Shown piece after piece: positions 1 through 7,540 of a stretch of 36,290 bases of DNA. Source of the stretch: Candidatus Gemmiger excrementavium (GTDB taxonomy: Bacteria; Bacillota; Clostridia; Oscillospirales; Ruminococcaceae). The notes beneath the pieces are model-generated. The model was given only the letters and a program-made list of their open reading frames with translations. It did not search any database and was not told where the DNA came from. The stretch is from the NCBI GenBank assembly GCA_019116485.1, contig DXBO01000141.1, forward strand, positions 1 to 36,290, in the 5' to 3' direction. A program made the translations under genes and the position numbers. The stretch's first letter is position 1. Each line of letters starts with the position of its first letter.

Positions 1-344
1 GCTTTCGCCTCCTAATAAATTTTGTGCCTTAGGCGAGCCGATAAACCACACACGTTTCCGGGCGTTCAACTTTCTCGCATGACAAAATCCGGTGAACCGT
101 ATTCACACAGTTCTCCCGGAAAGAATCATCACAAAGTCAGTCGAACATTGGTCCGTGCCGCAGAATGCAGCGCCGTACATATCCCTTTGTTTCCGTAATT
201 CTTTCGCCCGGTTCTAAGATCGGACATACTCCGCGGAAAAACCCCTCTGCCTATTGGCGGAGGGCAACCTCCCGCATCAACGCATATCGCGGCTTGCGCA
301 GAACGCTTGTGACATTCCGCCCAAGCCTTTCGCAGCCGAGAATG
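1..344 (-). promoter_or_regulatory. Long structured 5' leader with attenuator, gene lies off the left edge
   Basis: Transcript expected from the promoter at 345-373, running leftwards. It begins with a near-perfect stem-loop (291-327; GGCTTG/CAAGCC and GCGGAATG/CGTTCTGC arms). Next come two mutually exclusive hairpins: 259-273 (GGGAGG/CCCTCC) and 243-264 (CCCTC-GCC/GGC-GAGGG), the latter directly followed by five U residues, so it resembles an intrinsic terminator. About 220 nt further the leader ends with AGGAGG (8-13), placing a start codon just beyond position 1. I could not match it to T-box, SAM, M-box, cobalamin or RNase P consensus from memory. There is no convincing gene in 1-606 itself. 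Confidence 0.5.
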
Positions 345-373
345 ATTATAGCACACGTTTCCCGGCGTTGCAA
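345..373 (-). promoter_or_regulatory. Sigma-A promoter of the left-edge leader
   Basis: Minus strand: -35 TTGCAA (373-368), 17-bp spacer, -10 TATAAT (350-345) with an extended TG. It points leftwards into the leader and has no gene of its own in the window. Confidence 0.75.
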
Positions 374-411
374 GTGTTTTTTGGGCATTTTTCTAATTTT
401 TTTTGAAAAAA

Positions 412-532
412 TTCTGCGTTTTGCCGAAAGAAGAGGCAGTCTGTTTTCAACACACATCCCCTGCCGGTCTTTCGGCATTTTTGCAGTCTGCGGCGGCGCA
501 GACTGCGCCCGGACGCCTTTGCCCGGGCGCAG
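412..532. repeat. Cluster of inverted repeats in a gene-free stretch
   Basis: Three palindromes lie close together between the lipoprotein gene and the left leader. A 10-bp arm pair (TGCCGAAAGA/TCTTTCGGCA, about 413-475) carries an inner GGCAG/CTGCC. A near-perfect palindrome follows (483-506, GCAGTCTGC/GCAGACTGC). A third pair is CTGCGCCCGG/CCGGGCGCAG (503-512 and 523-532). Some probably end transcription of the lipoprotein gene, but no clean U-tract follows on the minus strand. Nothing coding is seen here. Confidence 0.5.
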
Positions 533-606
533 CACCAGCCTCATTTTTTATACGAATCGTATTTTGTACTTTATCTTATACGTTTTGTCTTTTTTACATG
601 CCGTTT

Positions 607-1674
607 TCAGGCAGGCAGTTCGGTCCGGTGCCAGCCGGTATCGTCCTTGACCCAGAGGACGGTCCCTTCCCAGGCCACACCTTCTTTCTGACAAGGGATG
701 ACTTCGGTGCCGGTGGCATCCAGCAGCCCCCAACCGTCACCCCGGCGCACCACGGCGTACCCGTTACGCAGATGGGCGCCGTAGACCGGCTCCTCGTCCG
801 GCTGGAAAGCATCCCGGCAAACCGGGTCGTATACGGCCTCGGTGGCCAGTTCGCCGCTGCGGTCCAGGTAGGCCCATTTGCCGCCGGTCTGCACCGGAGC
901 CAGCGCCTCGTCAAAGAACCAACCCGCCAGTTCCAGATCAGCCGGATAGAGCGCTGCGCCATCCCGGCAGATATACCACCATTGGACGGCCTGCCCGTCG
1001 CCCCGCTGGAATTCCACCAGCGAGTCGGGCCAGCCCATTTCAGGGCCGCCCTCCGGGTCCTCATGCGCCGAATATACCGGCAGGATATCCCCGAAATAGT
1101 CCCAGCAGCCTTCCTCCACAGGCACTGCCCAGGCAGGCGTCCCGCCCGTCAGATAGCGCAGCGCCGACAGGTCCACCGCCGTCGTATCCCGCCCGGGGGA
1201 ATCCAGATCATAATAGAAGCTGTGAACCGACCCGCCGTGGGCACCGCAGAGGGCGCCATCCCCCGCCGCCGTCAGTTCCTGAGACAGGGCCTCTATCTCC
1301 TCCCAATTCCTGTACACATTCCAATGCCACTGGTACAGGGCACCGCAGACCGACACCGGGCTCAGCGCTTCGCAAGGTAGCACCTCGGTGCCGTCGGCCC
1401 GCATCAGGCCCCACAGCCCGTCCCGGCTCATGGTATAGTATCCTTCGTACAGTTCCGGCGGCTGGTCATTGTTCTCGCAGACGATCATGCGGATCTCGTC
1501 GTAGTCCAGACCCGGTTCCGGCGTGGCCGTGGGCTCCGGGGTCGCTGTGGGCGCGGGTGTTGCAGCGGTTGCCGGGGTCGCCTCCGGGCCGGGCGTGGGC
1601 TGTGCCTCGCTTTGTGGCTGGGTACAGCCCGCAAGCAGCACAGCAGACAGCAGGACAGGCAACATACGTTTCAT
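607..1674 (-). CDS. WG-repeat lipoprotein
   Basis: Predicted secreted lipoprotein of 355 residues, function unknown. The N-terminus is a lipoprotein signal: MKRMLPVLLSAVLLAGC, with lipobox LAGC. A Pro/Thr/Ala-rich linker (about residues 20-55) follows. The rest carries WG-type repeats, seen as GLWGLMRADGTEVLP near residue 90, KWAYLDRSGELATEAVYD and GWGLLDATGTEVIPC near the C-terminus. WG repeats form beta-rich surface modules in many bacteria. The start at 1674 has AGGAGG nine bases upstream; an ATG at 1680 is only three bases from the same site, so is less likely. It is a single gene, separated from rqcH by a terminator. The family call is firm, the role open. Confidence 0.8.
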   Translation of the reverse strand: MKRMLPVLLSAVLLAGCTQPQSEAQPTPGPEATPATAATPAPTATPEPTATPEPGLDYDEIRMIVCENNDQPPELYEGYYTMSRDGLWGLMRADGTEVLPCEALSPVSVCGALYQWHWNVYRNWEEIEALSQELTAAGDGALCGAHGGSVHSFYYDLDSPGRDTTAVDLSALRYLTGGTPAWAVPVEEGCWDYFGDILPVYSAHEDPEGGPEMGWPDSLVEFQRGDGQAVQWWYICRDGAALYPADLELAGWFFDEALAPVQTGGKWAYLDRSGELATEAVYDPVCRDAFQPDEEPVYGAHLRNGYAVVRRGDGWGLLDATGTEVIPCQKEGVAWEGTVLWVKDDTGWHRTELPA

Positions 1675-1729
1675 GACCATTCACCTCCTTGCAGGGTACA
1701 AATTGTTGTATTTTTTTCAGTATACCATA

Positions 1730-1763
1730 AAAGCCACACGCCGCACAGGCGGCATGTGGCTTT
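1730..1763 (-). terminator. Terminator of the rqcH operon
   Basis: Hairpin with arms 1733-1744 and 1749-1760 (one wobble), extended by AAA/TTT and followed on the minus strand by TTTTAT. It may also work on the plus strand. Confidence 0.75.
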
Positions 1764-1780
1764 GTAATAAAATTTACATC

Positions 1781-3535
1781 TCAGCGTTTCTTCAGCTGTT
1801 CTTCCAGGCCCGGGCGCGGTGTGACGTAGACCGTGGTGTAGACGGTATACAGCACCATGCCGGGTTTGGCGCCGTTGGCTTTCCAGATATTTTTGACCTC
1901 GGTGGTGTCCACCGCGACTTTTGCCCCGCCGTTCTGGCTGGAATGGAGTACCGCCAGTTCGGCAGCCTCCTGCCGGGTGGTATCGGGGATGTCTTCGCCC
2001 CGGCTCATGACCACGCAGTGGCTGCCCGGCGCTTTCTGCACATGGAACCACAGGTCCTTGCCCCGGGCGGTGTGCAGGGTCAGCTTGTCGTTCTGCAGGT
2101 TGTTGCGGCCCACCAGAATCTCGAACCCATCGCTGGAGGTATAGCGCAGGAAATCAGCCGGTTTCTGCTTGCGATCCCGCTGCTTGTAGTATTTCAGGTA
2201 ACCCTGGCTTTTCAGCTCGGCCCGAATCTCGTTGAGCGCTGCCTCGCCGGGGGCGGACTCCACCTCGTACAGCACGGTGCCCAGGTACTCGATCTCGGCT
2301 TCCCCTTCCACCAGCAATTTTTCCAGCATGGCATGAGCGGTCTGCTTCTTTTTATAATCCTTGAAGTATTTCTGGGCATTCTCGTTGGGGCCCAGCCGCG
2401 GGTCCAGCCGGATGGTCACATCCTCGCCGGTGTAGTAGTTCTGCACCGTTACCTGACGGTCCCCCTTGTGCATGGCCCAGAGGTTTGCCTGTAGCAGTTC
2501 CCCGTACAGGCGCAAAGTGTCAGCCTTGGCAGACTGGGCCAGTTCCTCCCGACGGGCGGCCTGTTTGCGCAGAGCGCGGTCATGCATGTTATGAACCGCC
2601 TTATACAGTTCCCGGCTCTTTTGCCGCAGCCGCTCGGCCCGGTCCTTGGTGGCGTAGTAATCCTCCAGCATTTCGCTGTAGGTGGGGTACCGGGTCAGGA
2701 TAGCCGCCGGGCCGTACTGCCGGGGCACAAAAAAGCTGAACTCCACCGGCTTGGGGGTGCCGTCCGGCTGGGGCAGGCGCACCGCCGTGGGCGTGCCGCC
2801 CGCCGCGTGTTCCTCTTTCAGTTCGTCCAGCGCCGCGGCCAGGCGGGCACGCTGCGTTTCATCCAGGTCGCAGGCCAGGGCCGGGGTCTCCCCCAGGGCG
2901 CGGCAGACAGCCTCCCGCACCACAATGGGCCCCACGCCCGCCACCACCTTGCCCAGCGCCGAAGCCACCGGCAGGTCTTTTTCACAGGCAGCCGCCACCA
3001 GAGAGGCCGAACTGACCGCCAGAAAATCCGGGCGGTTGGGTTTGGGCGGCAGCGTGTAGGGCAGACCCGGCAGCAACTGACGGACCTCACTGTCCTCAAA
3101 ATCCACCCGTTTCAGTGCATCGATGATGCGGCCATCCTGTACCAGCACCAGGTTAGAGTAACGGCCCATCAGCTCCGCGGCCAGCGTGTTGGTGACCAGG
3201 TCCCCCATCTCGTTGGTGCAGCGGAAATCAAAGTAGACGATGCGGTCCCCTTCCTCCCGGCGCAGGTCAATGAGCCGCCCGCCGGTGAGGTGTTTGCGCA
3301 GCAGCATACAGAAACCCGGAGGCGTCAGGGGATTTTCAAAGGATTCTTTGGTCAGGCAGACCCGGGCCGACCCGCTGCGGGCCGACAGCAGCAGACGGTG
3401 GGTGTCGGTGCGGGTGCGCAGCGTCACCAGTACCTCGTCGCGGGTGGGTTCAAAAATCTTGTCGATCTTGGCGTCCAGCAGCGTGGCTCTCAATTCATCA
3501 GCAACCAGCGCCAGCGTGGCGGCATCCAGAGACAT
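1781..3535 (-). CDS. rqcH: RqcH/NFACT-family ribosome quality control protein
   Basis: Bacterial Rqc2/NEMF homologue (NFACT, once called fibronectin-binding protein), 584 residues, the usual length. In Bacillus, RqcH binds stalled 50S subunits and adds C-terminal alanine tails that mark chains for degradation. The NFACT-N domain opens the protein and keeps the Asp97-Arg98 pair (EEGDRIV) known to be needed for tailing. HhH and coiled-coil regions follow (about 180-430). The NFACT-R domain has DLWFH near residue 494 and PGSH near 503, then KANGAKPGMVLY. It lies 16 bp after the Nif3-like gene, as last gene of the DUF1858-trmK-nif3-rqcH operon. Family assignment is very secure. Confidence 0.95.
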   Translation of the reverse strand: MSLDAATLALVADELRATLLDAKIDKIFEPTRDEVLVTLRTRTDTHRLLLSARSGSARVCLTKESFENPLTPPGFCMLLRKHLTGGRLIDLRREEGDRIVYFDFRCTNEMGDLVTNTLAAELMGRYSNLVLVQDGRIIDALKRVDFEDSEVRQLLPGLPYTLPPKPNRPDFLAVSSASLVAAACEKDLPVASALGKVVAGVGPIVVREAVCRALGETPALACDLDETQRARLAAALDELKEEHAAGGTPTAVRLPQPDGTPKPVEFSFFVPRQYGPAAILTRYPTYSEMLEDYYATKDRAERLRQKSRELYKAVHNMHDRALRKQAARREELAQSAKADTLRLYGELLQANLWAMHKGDRQVTVQNYYTGEDVTIRLDPRLGPNENAQKYFKDYKKKQTAHAMLEKLLVEGEAEIEYLGTVLYEVESAPGEAALNEIRAELKSQGYLKYYKQRDRKQKPADFLRYTSSDGFEILVGRNNLQNDKLTLHTARGKDLWFHVQKAPGSHCVVMSRGEDIPDTTRQEAAELAVLHSSQNGGAKVAVDTTEVKNIWKANGAKPGMVLYTVYTTVYVTPRPGLEEQLKKR

Positions 3536-3551
3536 AGCAAATACTCCTTGC

Positions 3552-4310
3552 TCAACAATTCAGATAGGTATAGGGGTCAGTGTCGGCAGCGGCGTGGCGC
3601 ACTTCCAGTTGGGGGAAAGCCTGGTGCAGCCGCCCGGCCAGCACATCGGCAATGCCCTGCTCAGTACCCCAGTGACCGGCCACCACCAGCCCCACGCCCT
3701 TCTGCTTTGCCAGCAGGGCAATGTGATGAGCCGCTTCGCCGGTAACCAGGCAGTCGGCGCCTTCGTCAATAGCTTCCTGCAGATAACTGCCGCCCCCGCC
3801 GCTGACTTCCGCCAGACAGGTGACGGGCTTGCCGCTGTCCACAAACTTGACGCCGCTGTGCAGCGTGTCGGCGCAGAATCTGGCGATGGCCGCCGTGGTG
3901 GTGGGCTGTACCGTGCCGATGCGGCCGCAGTTCTCGGCAAAATTGCGGCGGCCTTCCCGGGCGATGCCCAGGGTATCGGCCAGCAGGTCGTTGACACCGC
4001 CCTCGGCTGCATCCAGGTTGGTGTGCATGCAGATGCCCGAGATACCCTTTTGCAGCAGCAGGGCGGGCACATCCTGGGCCGTGATGCGCTTGATGGGATC
4101 AAAGATCACCGGGTGATGACTGACGATCAGCTGACAGCCAGCCGCGGCGGCTTCTTGCACCACATCTGCTGTGATATCCAGCGCGGTAAGTATCTTGTCC
4201 ACCGGGCGGCCCGCATCCACCAGCAGACCCACATTATCCCAGCTGCAGGCCAGTTCCGGCGGCGCAAAGGCTTTCAGTTCCTGCAAAATTTCCTGTACAG
4301 TCACAGACAT
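3552..4310 (-). CDS. Nif3-like dinuclear metal centre protein
   Basis: Member of the Nif3/YqfO family (GTP cyclohydrolase I type 2 homologue), 252 residues, toroidal hexamers with a two-metal site; the cellular role is unsettled. Metal-binding motifs are visible: SHHPVIFDPIKRI, HTNLDAAEGGVND, and near the C-terminus GEAAHHIALLAKQ and AGHWGTEQ. The start is the ATG at 4310 (MSVTVQEILQEL); the reading frame stays open upstream but only inside trmK. The start overlaps the trmK stop by 10 bases, so translation is probably coupled. The trmK-nif3 pairing is common in Firmicutes and supports both calls. Confidence 0.92.
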   Translation of the reverse strand: MSVTVQEILQELKAFAPPELACSWDNVGLLVDAGRPVDKILTALDITADVVQEAAAAGCQLIVSHHPVIFDPIKRITAQDVPALLLQKGISGICMHTNLDAAEGGVNDLLADTLGIAREGRRNFAENCGRIGTVQPTTTAAIARFCADTLHSGVKFVDSGKPVTCLAEVSGGGGSYLQEAIDEGADCLVTGEAAHHIALLAKQKGVGLVVAGHWGTEQGIADVLAGRLHQAFPQLEVRHAAADTDPYTYLNC

Positions 4311-4960
4311 GCGCGTTTCTCCAATTCTTGTATCAGGGCGTCCACCCCGTCGGCTTCGGGGCCGGGAGGCAGGCCCCGGCGATATTTTTTCAATTTCACG
4401 TTCTGCTGGGCGCAGTAAGCGGCGAACCCGGGCTGTCCCTCGGTTTTGCCGCACAGGCATTCCAGCCCGTCGGGTTCATGTTCCGCAGCGGCATAACGGG
4501 CGTTCATCACCGCGTACCACCGCCCCGCCGCCTGGCAGAGGGTCTCCCCCGTTAGGGCAAAGCCTCGCCGGGCCAGCCAGCGGCGCAGGACGCTGTGTTT
4601 GGTGGCGGGCACCAGCACCAGATTGTACCGGGCATCGAACACCCAGGGGGCAGCCTCCAGGATTTCGATGATGGTTTCAGCCCCCATACCGGCGATGACG
4701 ATATCCTCCACCTCGCCGGGGGCCACCACCGAGAGACCGCTGCCCAGGCGGCACTGCACCTTGTCCCCAAAAGGGGCACAGCGACGGCGGGCTTTGTCCA
4801 GCGGGTCAGGGCGAAGATCACACGCCAAAACAAGCGGGCAGCGACCGCTGCCCGCCAGTGCGGCGCTTAATTTGCCGTGGTCGCAGCCGATGTCCGCCGC
4901 CGCACGCCCCGGCCTTACATAGGCAAAGGCTGCGGCCAGGCGGGCATCCAGCTGCGGCAC
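4301..4960 (-). CDS. trmK: tRNA (adenine(22)-N1)-methyltransferase TrmK
   Basis: SAM-dependent methyltransferase making m1A22 in tRNA, 219 residues, close to the family norm. Motif I is AADIGCDHGKLSAAL (residues about 21-35), and DIVIAGMGAETI matches the TrmK catalytic region. The C-terminus (NVKLKKYRRGL onwards) is charged and helical, as in TrmK. I chose the GTG at 4960: it begins one base after the stop of the upstream DUF1858 gene, and the frame further upstream is only a shadow of that gene. No strong ribosome site precedes it, which fits translational coupling at the stop-start junction. It overlaps the start of the Nif3-like gene. Confidence 0.9.
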   Translation of the reverse strand: MPQLDARLAAAFAYVRPGRAAADIGCDHGKLSAALAGSGRCPLVLACDLRPDPLDKARRRCAPFGDKVQCRLGSGLSVVAPGEVEDIVIAGMGAETIIEILEAAPWVFDARYNLVLVPATKHSVLRRWLARRGFALTGETLCQAAGRWYAVMNARYAAAEHEPDGLECLCGKTEGQPGFAAYCAQQNVKLKKYRRGLPPGPEADGVDALIQELEKRACL

Positions 4961-4961
4961 A

Positions 4962-5168
4962 TTACTGTTTCGCAAAGTAGTCGTTGAGCTGGGCCACCAG
5001 GGCGTCGGCGTCCACGCCATGGACGGCACAGGCCTGTTCCACCGTCTCGCCATGGGCAGCCATGCAGCCCAGGCAGTGCATACCGGTGGCCAGGAAGATG
5101 GGCACGCAGCCCTGGGCGGGGTCGTTGTTGAGGATTTCGGCAATGATGGTATCTTTCGTAACAGTCAT
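4962..5168 (-). CDS. DUF1858 small redox-type protein
   Basis: A 68-residue DUF1858 protein, the helical domain also found in front of hybrid-cluster and disulfide-oxidoreductase-like proteins. It carries the typical CxxC (GMHCLGCMAAHGET, about residues 29-42) and a helical C-terminus. Ribosome site AAAGGAA lies eight bases before the ATG at 5168. It is the first gene of an apparent operon with trmK, nif3 and rqcH; I saw no clear promoter in the 29 bp before it, so part of its transcription may come from the DUF2142 gene upstream. Substrate or partner is unknown. Confidence 0.85.
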   Translation of the reverse strand: MTVTKDTIIAEILNNDPAQGCVPIFLATGMHCLGCMAAHGETVEQACAVHGVDADALVAQLNDYFAKQ

Positions 5169-5197
5169 GGGAAATGTTCCTTTCTGGTTTTACTATT

Positions 5198-7465
5198 TTA
5201 TGAAACCGGCTGCCAGGATGCGTAAAGCGCGAATCCCTGCAGCTGGGTCAACAAGGTGAACAGCGCCACGGCAAGTGCGGCCCCATGGGCAGCCCTGCGG
5301 CGCATAGTGACGCAGCGGTTGTTATGGACCAGCAACAGCGCCAGCGGCAGCACAGGCAGCAGATAGCGCCCCTGCAAACCAAACAGGGTCTGGTAATTGA
5401 TAGGCGTCCAGTTGAGCGCCGCCGCCAGTACGGCCAGTACCACACAAGCCAGGATGACGCCGATGCCCCGGGCCGTGGAACGGCCCAGCAACGGCGGTTC
5501 TTCCGCCGTGGGCAGTGCCGCCGCCAACAGCGCCAGCAGCAGCCCGATGCCCAACAGCCAGCTGACATCGATGCGGTAGACGATGGGTTCGCCCAGGGTG
5601 GTGCCCAGCAGCCCCTGCAGCCACAGGCCGCCCTGCTCGGGCAGGGTGCGCAGCAGCAGTTTGAGGGTAGCGGGCAGGTTGCGGCAGATATACCCGAAGG
5701 AGAAAGTCCACACCGAGTCACCGTTGGGATAGACTTCCAGCAGCTGGTCGGGGGTCAGGCCGCCGCCCATACGGGACAGCAGGAACATGCCCCCCACAAT
5801 GCCCAGCACCACCGCCGCCCCGGCACCGCGCCAGAACCAGCGGCGCCCTGCCGGCGTGCGGGAAACTTTGCCGTACAGCCACAGCGCCAGCACCAACACC
5901 GCTGCCAGGACCACACCGCCCACGGCCACCAGGGCCATGTTCATATCCCGGGCGGCGTAGGCCAGGGCGTCGGCATTGGCCGCCGTCCACAGCAGGGCGG
6001 CCAGCACCAGCACCGCCGCCTGCACCAGACGGCCTGGCCGGACTTTCCAGCGGGCCAACGCTATGGCAGGCATTGCCGGGGCGTTGCGCGGGTCCAGATG
6101 TTCCGGCGGGATCGCCAGGCAAAGCAGCACCACCGGCAGATAGATGGCCTTGGCGGGTGCCACGGCAGCCCCCGTCAACACCAGCAGCACCAGCTGCCAG
6201 CGGACGGCGGCGCGCTCCCGCAATGCCATGCACAGGGCCGTGTACAAGAATGCCGTTCCCAGCACCCCGGCATCAGGGGAAAGGCTGCCCGCCAGCTGCA
6301 GCGGCATGGGCAGCAGTGCCACGCAGGTGAACAACCCCCGCAGCGACGCCGGAGCCAGGGCTACCGCCGCCGTGACCAGCACCAGATACAGCAGCAGATT
6401 GGCCGTGCGGCCATAGCCCAGCATGGTGTAGAAGTTGCCCCCCCGGCTGCGGGCCAGCAGGATACCTGCCGCCTGGGCCCAGTAGTTGCCGCTGCCCTGC
6501 CCGGCGTCAGCCTCGCTGACCACTGTCAGCTCGTTGGGGCCGCCGGTTTCATTGCGGCGGGCCTGCTCCTGGGCTTTCAGGGCAAACAGACCGATTTTCC
6601 CGGTCTTGGTGGCAAAATGCGGGGCGTCACATTCCCGCACCAGCAGCTTGCCGTTCTCATCGGCGGTTTGCTGCCCGCTCCAGGTCCCGGCCAGTTCATA
6701 GGCTGCTGCCAGATGGGTATATTCGTCAGGAGCCACCAGGGCCGGGGTGACGCGCACAAAGCACAGTCCCAGCAGCAGCCCTGCCACTGCCGTCAGCAAC
6801 GCCAACGGTGCCTGCAGGCCCGCCAGCAGCACAGCGGCAAATGCCGCTGCCGCCAGGGGCAGCGCCAGTTCCCGTGCCAACAGGGCAGGCCACTGGCCGG
6901 AGTAATCCGCCACACACTGGACCGCCAGGGTGGCGTTCAGTGGTGTGCCGCCGGCCTCGCCGCTGCACAGCGGCATTCCCTCCACCTCGGCCTCGCTGGC
7001 CCACAGCCCCAGCGGCCCCTCCCAGGGGACCGCGTTGTACAGATGGACGGTCAGCGTTTCGTCCCCGGTGGCGGTGTAGGGGTTCTCGGTGGTGAATTCG
7101 GTAAAGGTATCGTCGAAGATGTTGAGGAAGTTGCCCGCCGCCTGGGCGATACATGTGCCCTCGGCGTTATAGACATCCACCATGACCATGCCGGCCTTGT
7201 ACAGCTGGCCGTGGGTGCTGAACTTGAGGCGGACCCCGTAAAAGGATTCCCCTGCTTTCAGCGGGATGGACTGGGTCAGCCCTTCCTCCGGCAAGTCGAT
7301 GATCTGGCTGTACTCATCATTGATGATCTCATAGACTGGCTGGCCGCCCAGGCGTTCCTGCAGGTCGTAGCCGACCCAGCGGCAAAGCAGCCACACAGCC
7401 GCCGCGGCCAGCAACGCCGCCAGCAGGCTGAAAAGCGCCCGGCGGGCGCGGGGTAGGTTGGGCAT
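5198..7465 (-). CDS. DUF2142 polytopic membrane protein
   Basis: Large integral membrane protein, 755 residues. One N-terminal membrane helix is followed by an extracytoplasmic domain of about 180 residues, then roughly ten further hydrophobic helices. The sequence VAPDEYTHLAAAYELAG matches the DUF2142 hallmark (PDE.xH), a family in the GT-C glycosyltransferase-like superfamily found near cell-surface polysaccharide genes. The start at 7465 (MPNLPRARR) has AAAGGCGG upstream. The next gene upstream (7541-8977) is another GT-C-like membrane protein, so both probably serve cell-envelope glycan assembly. Substrate and lipid carrier cannot be told from sequence. Confidence 0.82.
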   Translation of the reverse strand: MPNLPRARRALFSLLAALLAAAAVWLLCRWVGYDLQERLGGQPVYEIINDEYSQIIDLPEEGLTQSIPLKAGESFYGVRLKFSTHGQLYKAGMVMVDVYNAEGTCIAQAAGNFLNIFDDTFTEFTTENPYTATGDETLTVHLYNAVPWEGPLGLWASEAEVEGMPLCSGEAGGTPLNATLAVQCVADYSGQWPALLARELALPLAAAAFAAVLLAGLQAPLALLTAVAGLLLGLCFVRVTPALVAPDEYTHLAAAYELAGTWSGQQTADENGKLLVRECDAPHFATKTGKIGLFALKAQEQARRNETGGPNELTVVSEADAGQGSGNYWAQAAGILLARSRGGNFYTMLGYGRTANLLLYLVLVTAAVALAPASLRGLFTCVALLPMPLQLAGSLSPDAGVLGTAFLYTALCMALRERAAVRWQLVLLVLTGAAVAPAKAIYLPVVLLCLAIPPEHLDPRNAPAMPAIALARWKVRPGRLVQAAVLVLAALLWTAANADALAYAARDMNMALVAVGGVVLAAVLVLALWLYGKVSRTPAGRRWFWRGAGAAVVLGIVGGMFLLSRMGGGLTPDQLLEVYPNGDSVWTFSFGYICRNLPATLKLLLRTLPEQGGLWLQGLLGTTLGEPIVYRIDVSWLLGIGLLLALLAAALPTAEEPPLLGRSTARGIGVILACVVLAVLAAALNWTPINYQTLFGLQGRYLLPVLPLALLLVHNNRCVTMRRRAAHGAALAVALFTLLTQLQGFALYASWQPVS

Positions 7466-7507
7466 AACATCGCCGCCTTTCTGACAAGATGGACCGGGGC
7501 CGCTGTT

Positions 7508-7536
7508 ATTATACCGCAACAGAGCAAAAAGCGCAA
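7508..7536 (-). promoter_or_regulatory. Promoter of the DUF2142 gene
   Basis: Minus strand: -35 TTGCGC (7536-7531), 17-bp spacer, -10 TATAAT (7513-7508), about 43 bp before the start codon. The -35 sits at the stop region of the neighbouring glycosyltransferase gene. Confidence 0.6.
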
Positions 7537-7540
7537 ATGA

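Noticed and set aside
1-360. RNase P, tmRNA, SRP or 6S RNA on the minus strand
   Set aside because: The conserved sequences I know for these RNAs are absent, and the transcript ends in a ribosome site, so a 5' leader is more likely.
5285-7456. Open frame of 723 codons antisense to the DUF2142 gene
   Set aside because: Gln/Arg/His-rich translation without domains, a mirror of high-GC codon use in the membrane protein on the other strand; no ribosome site.
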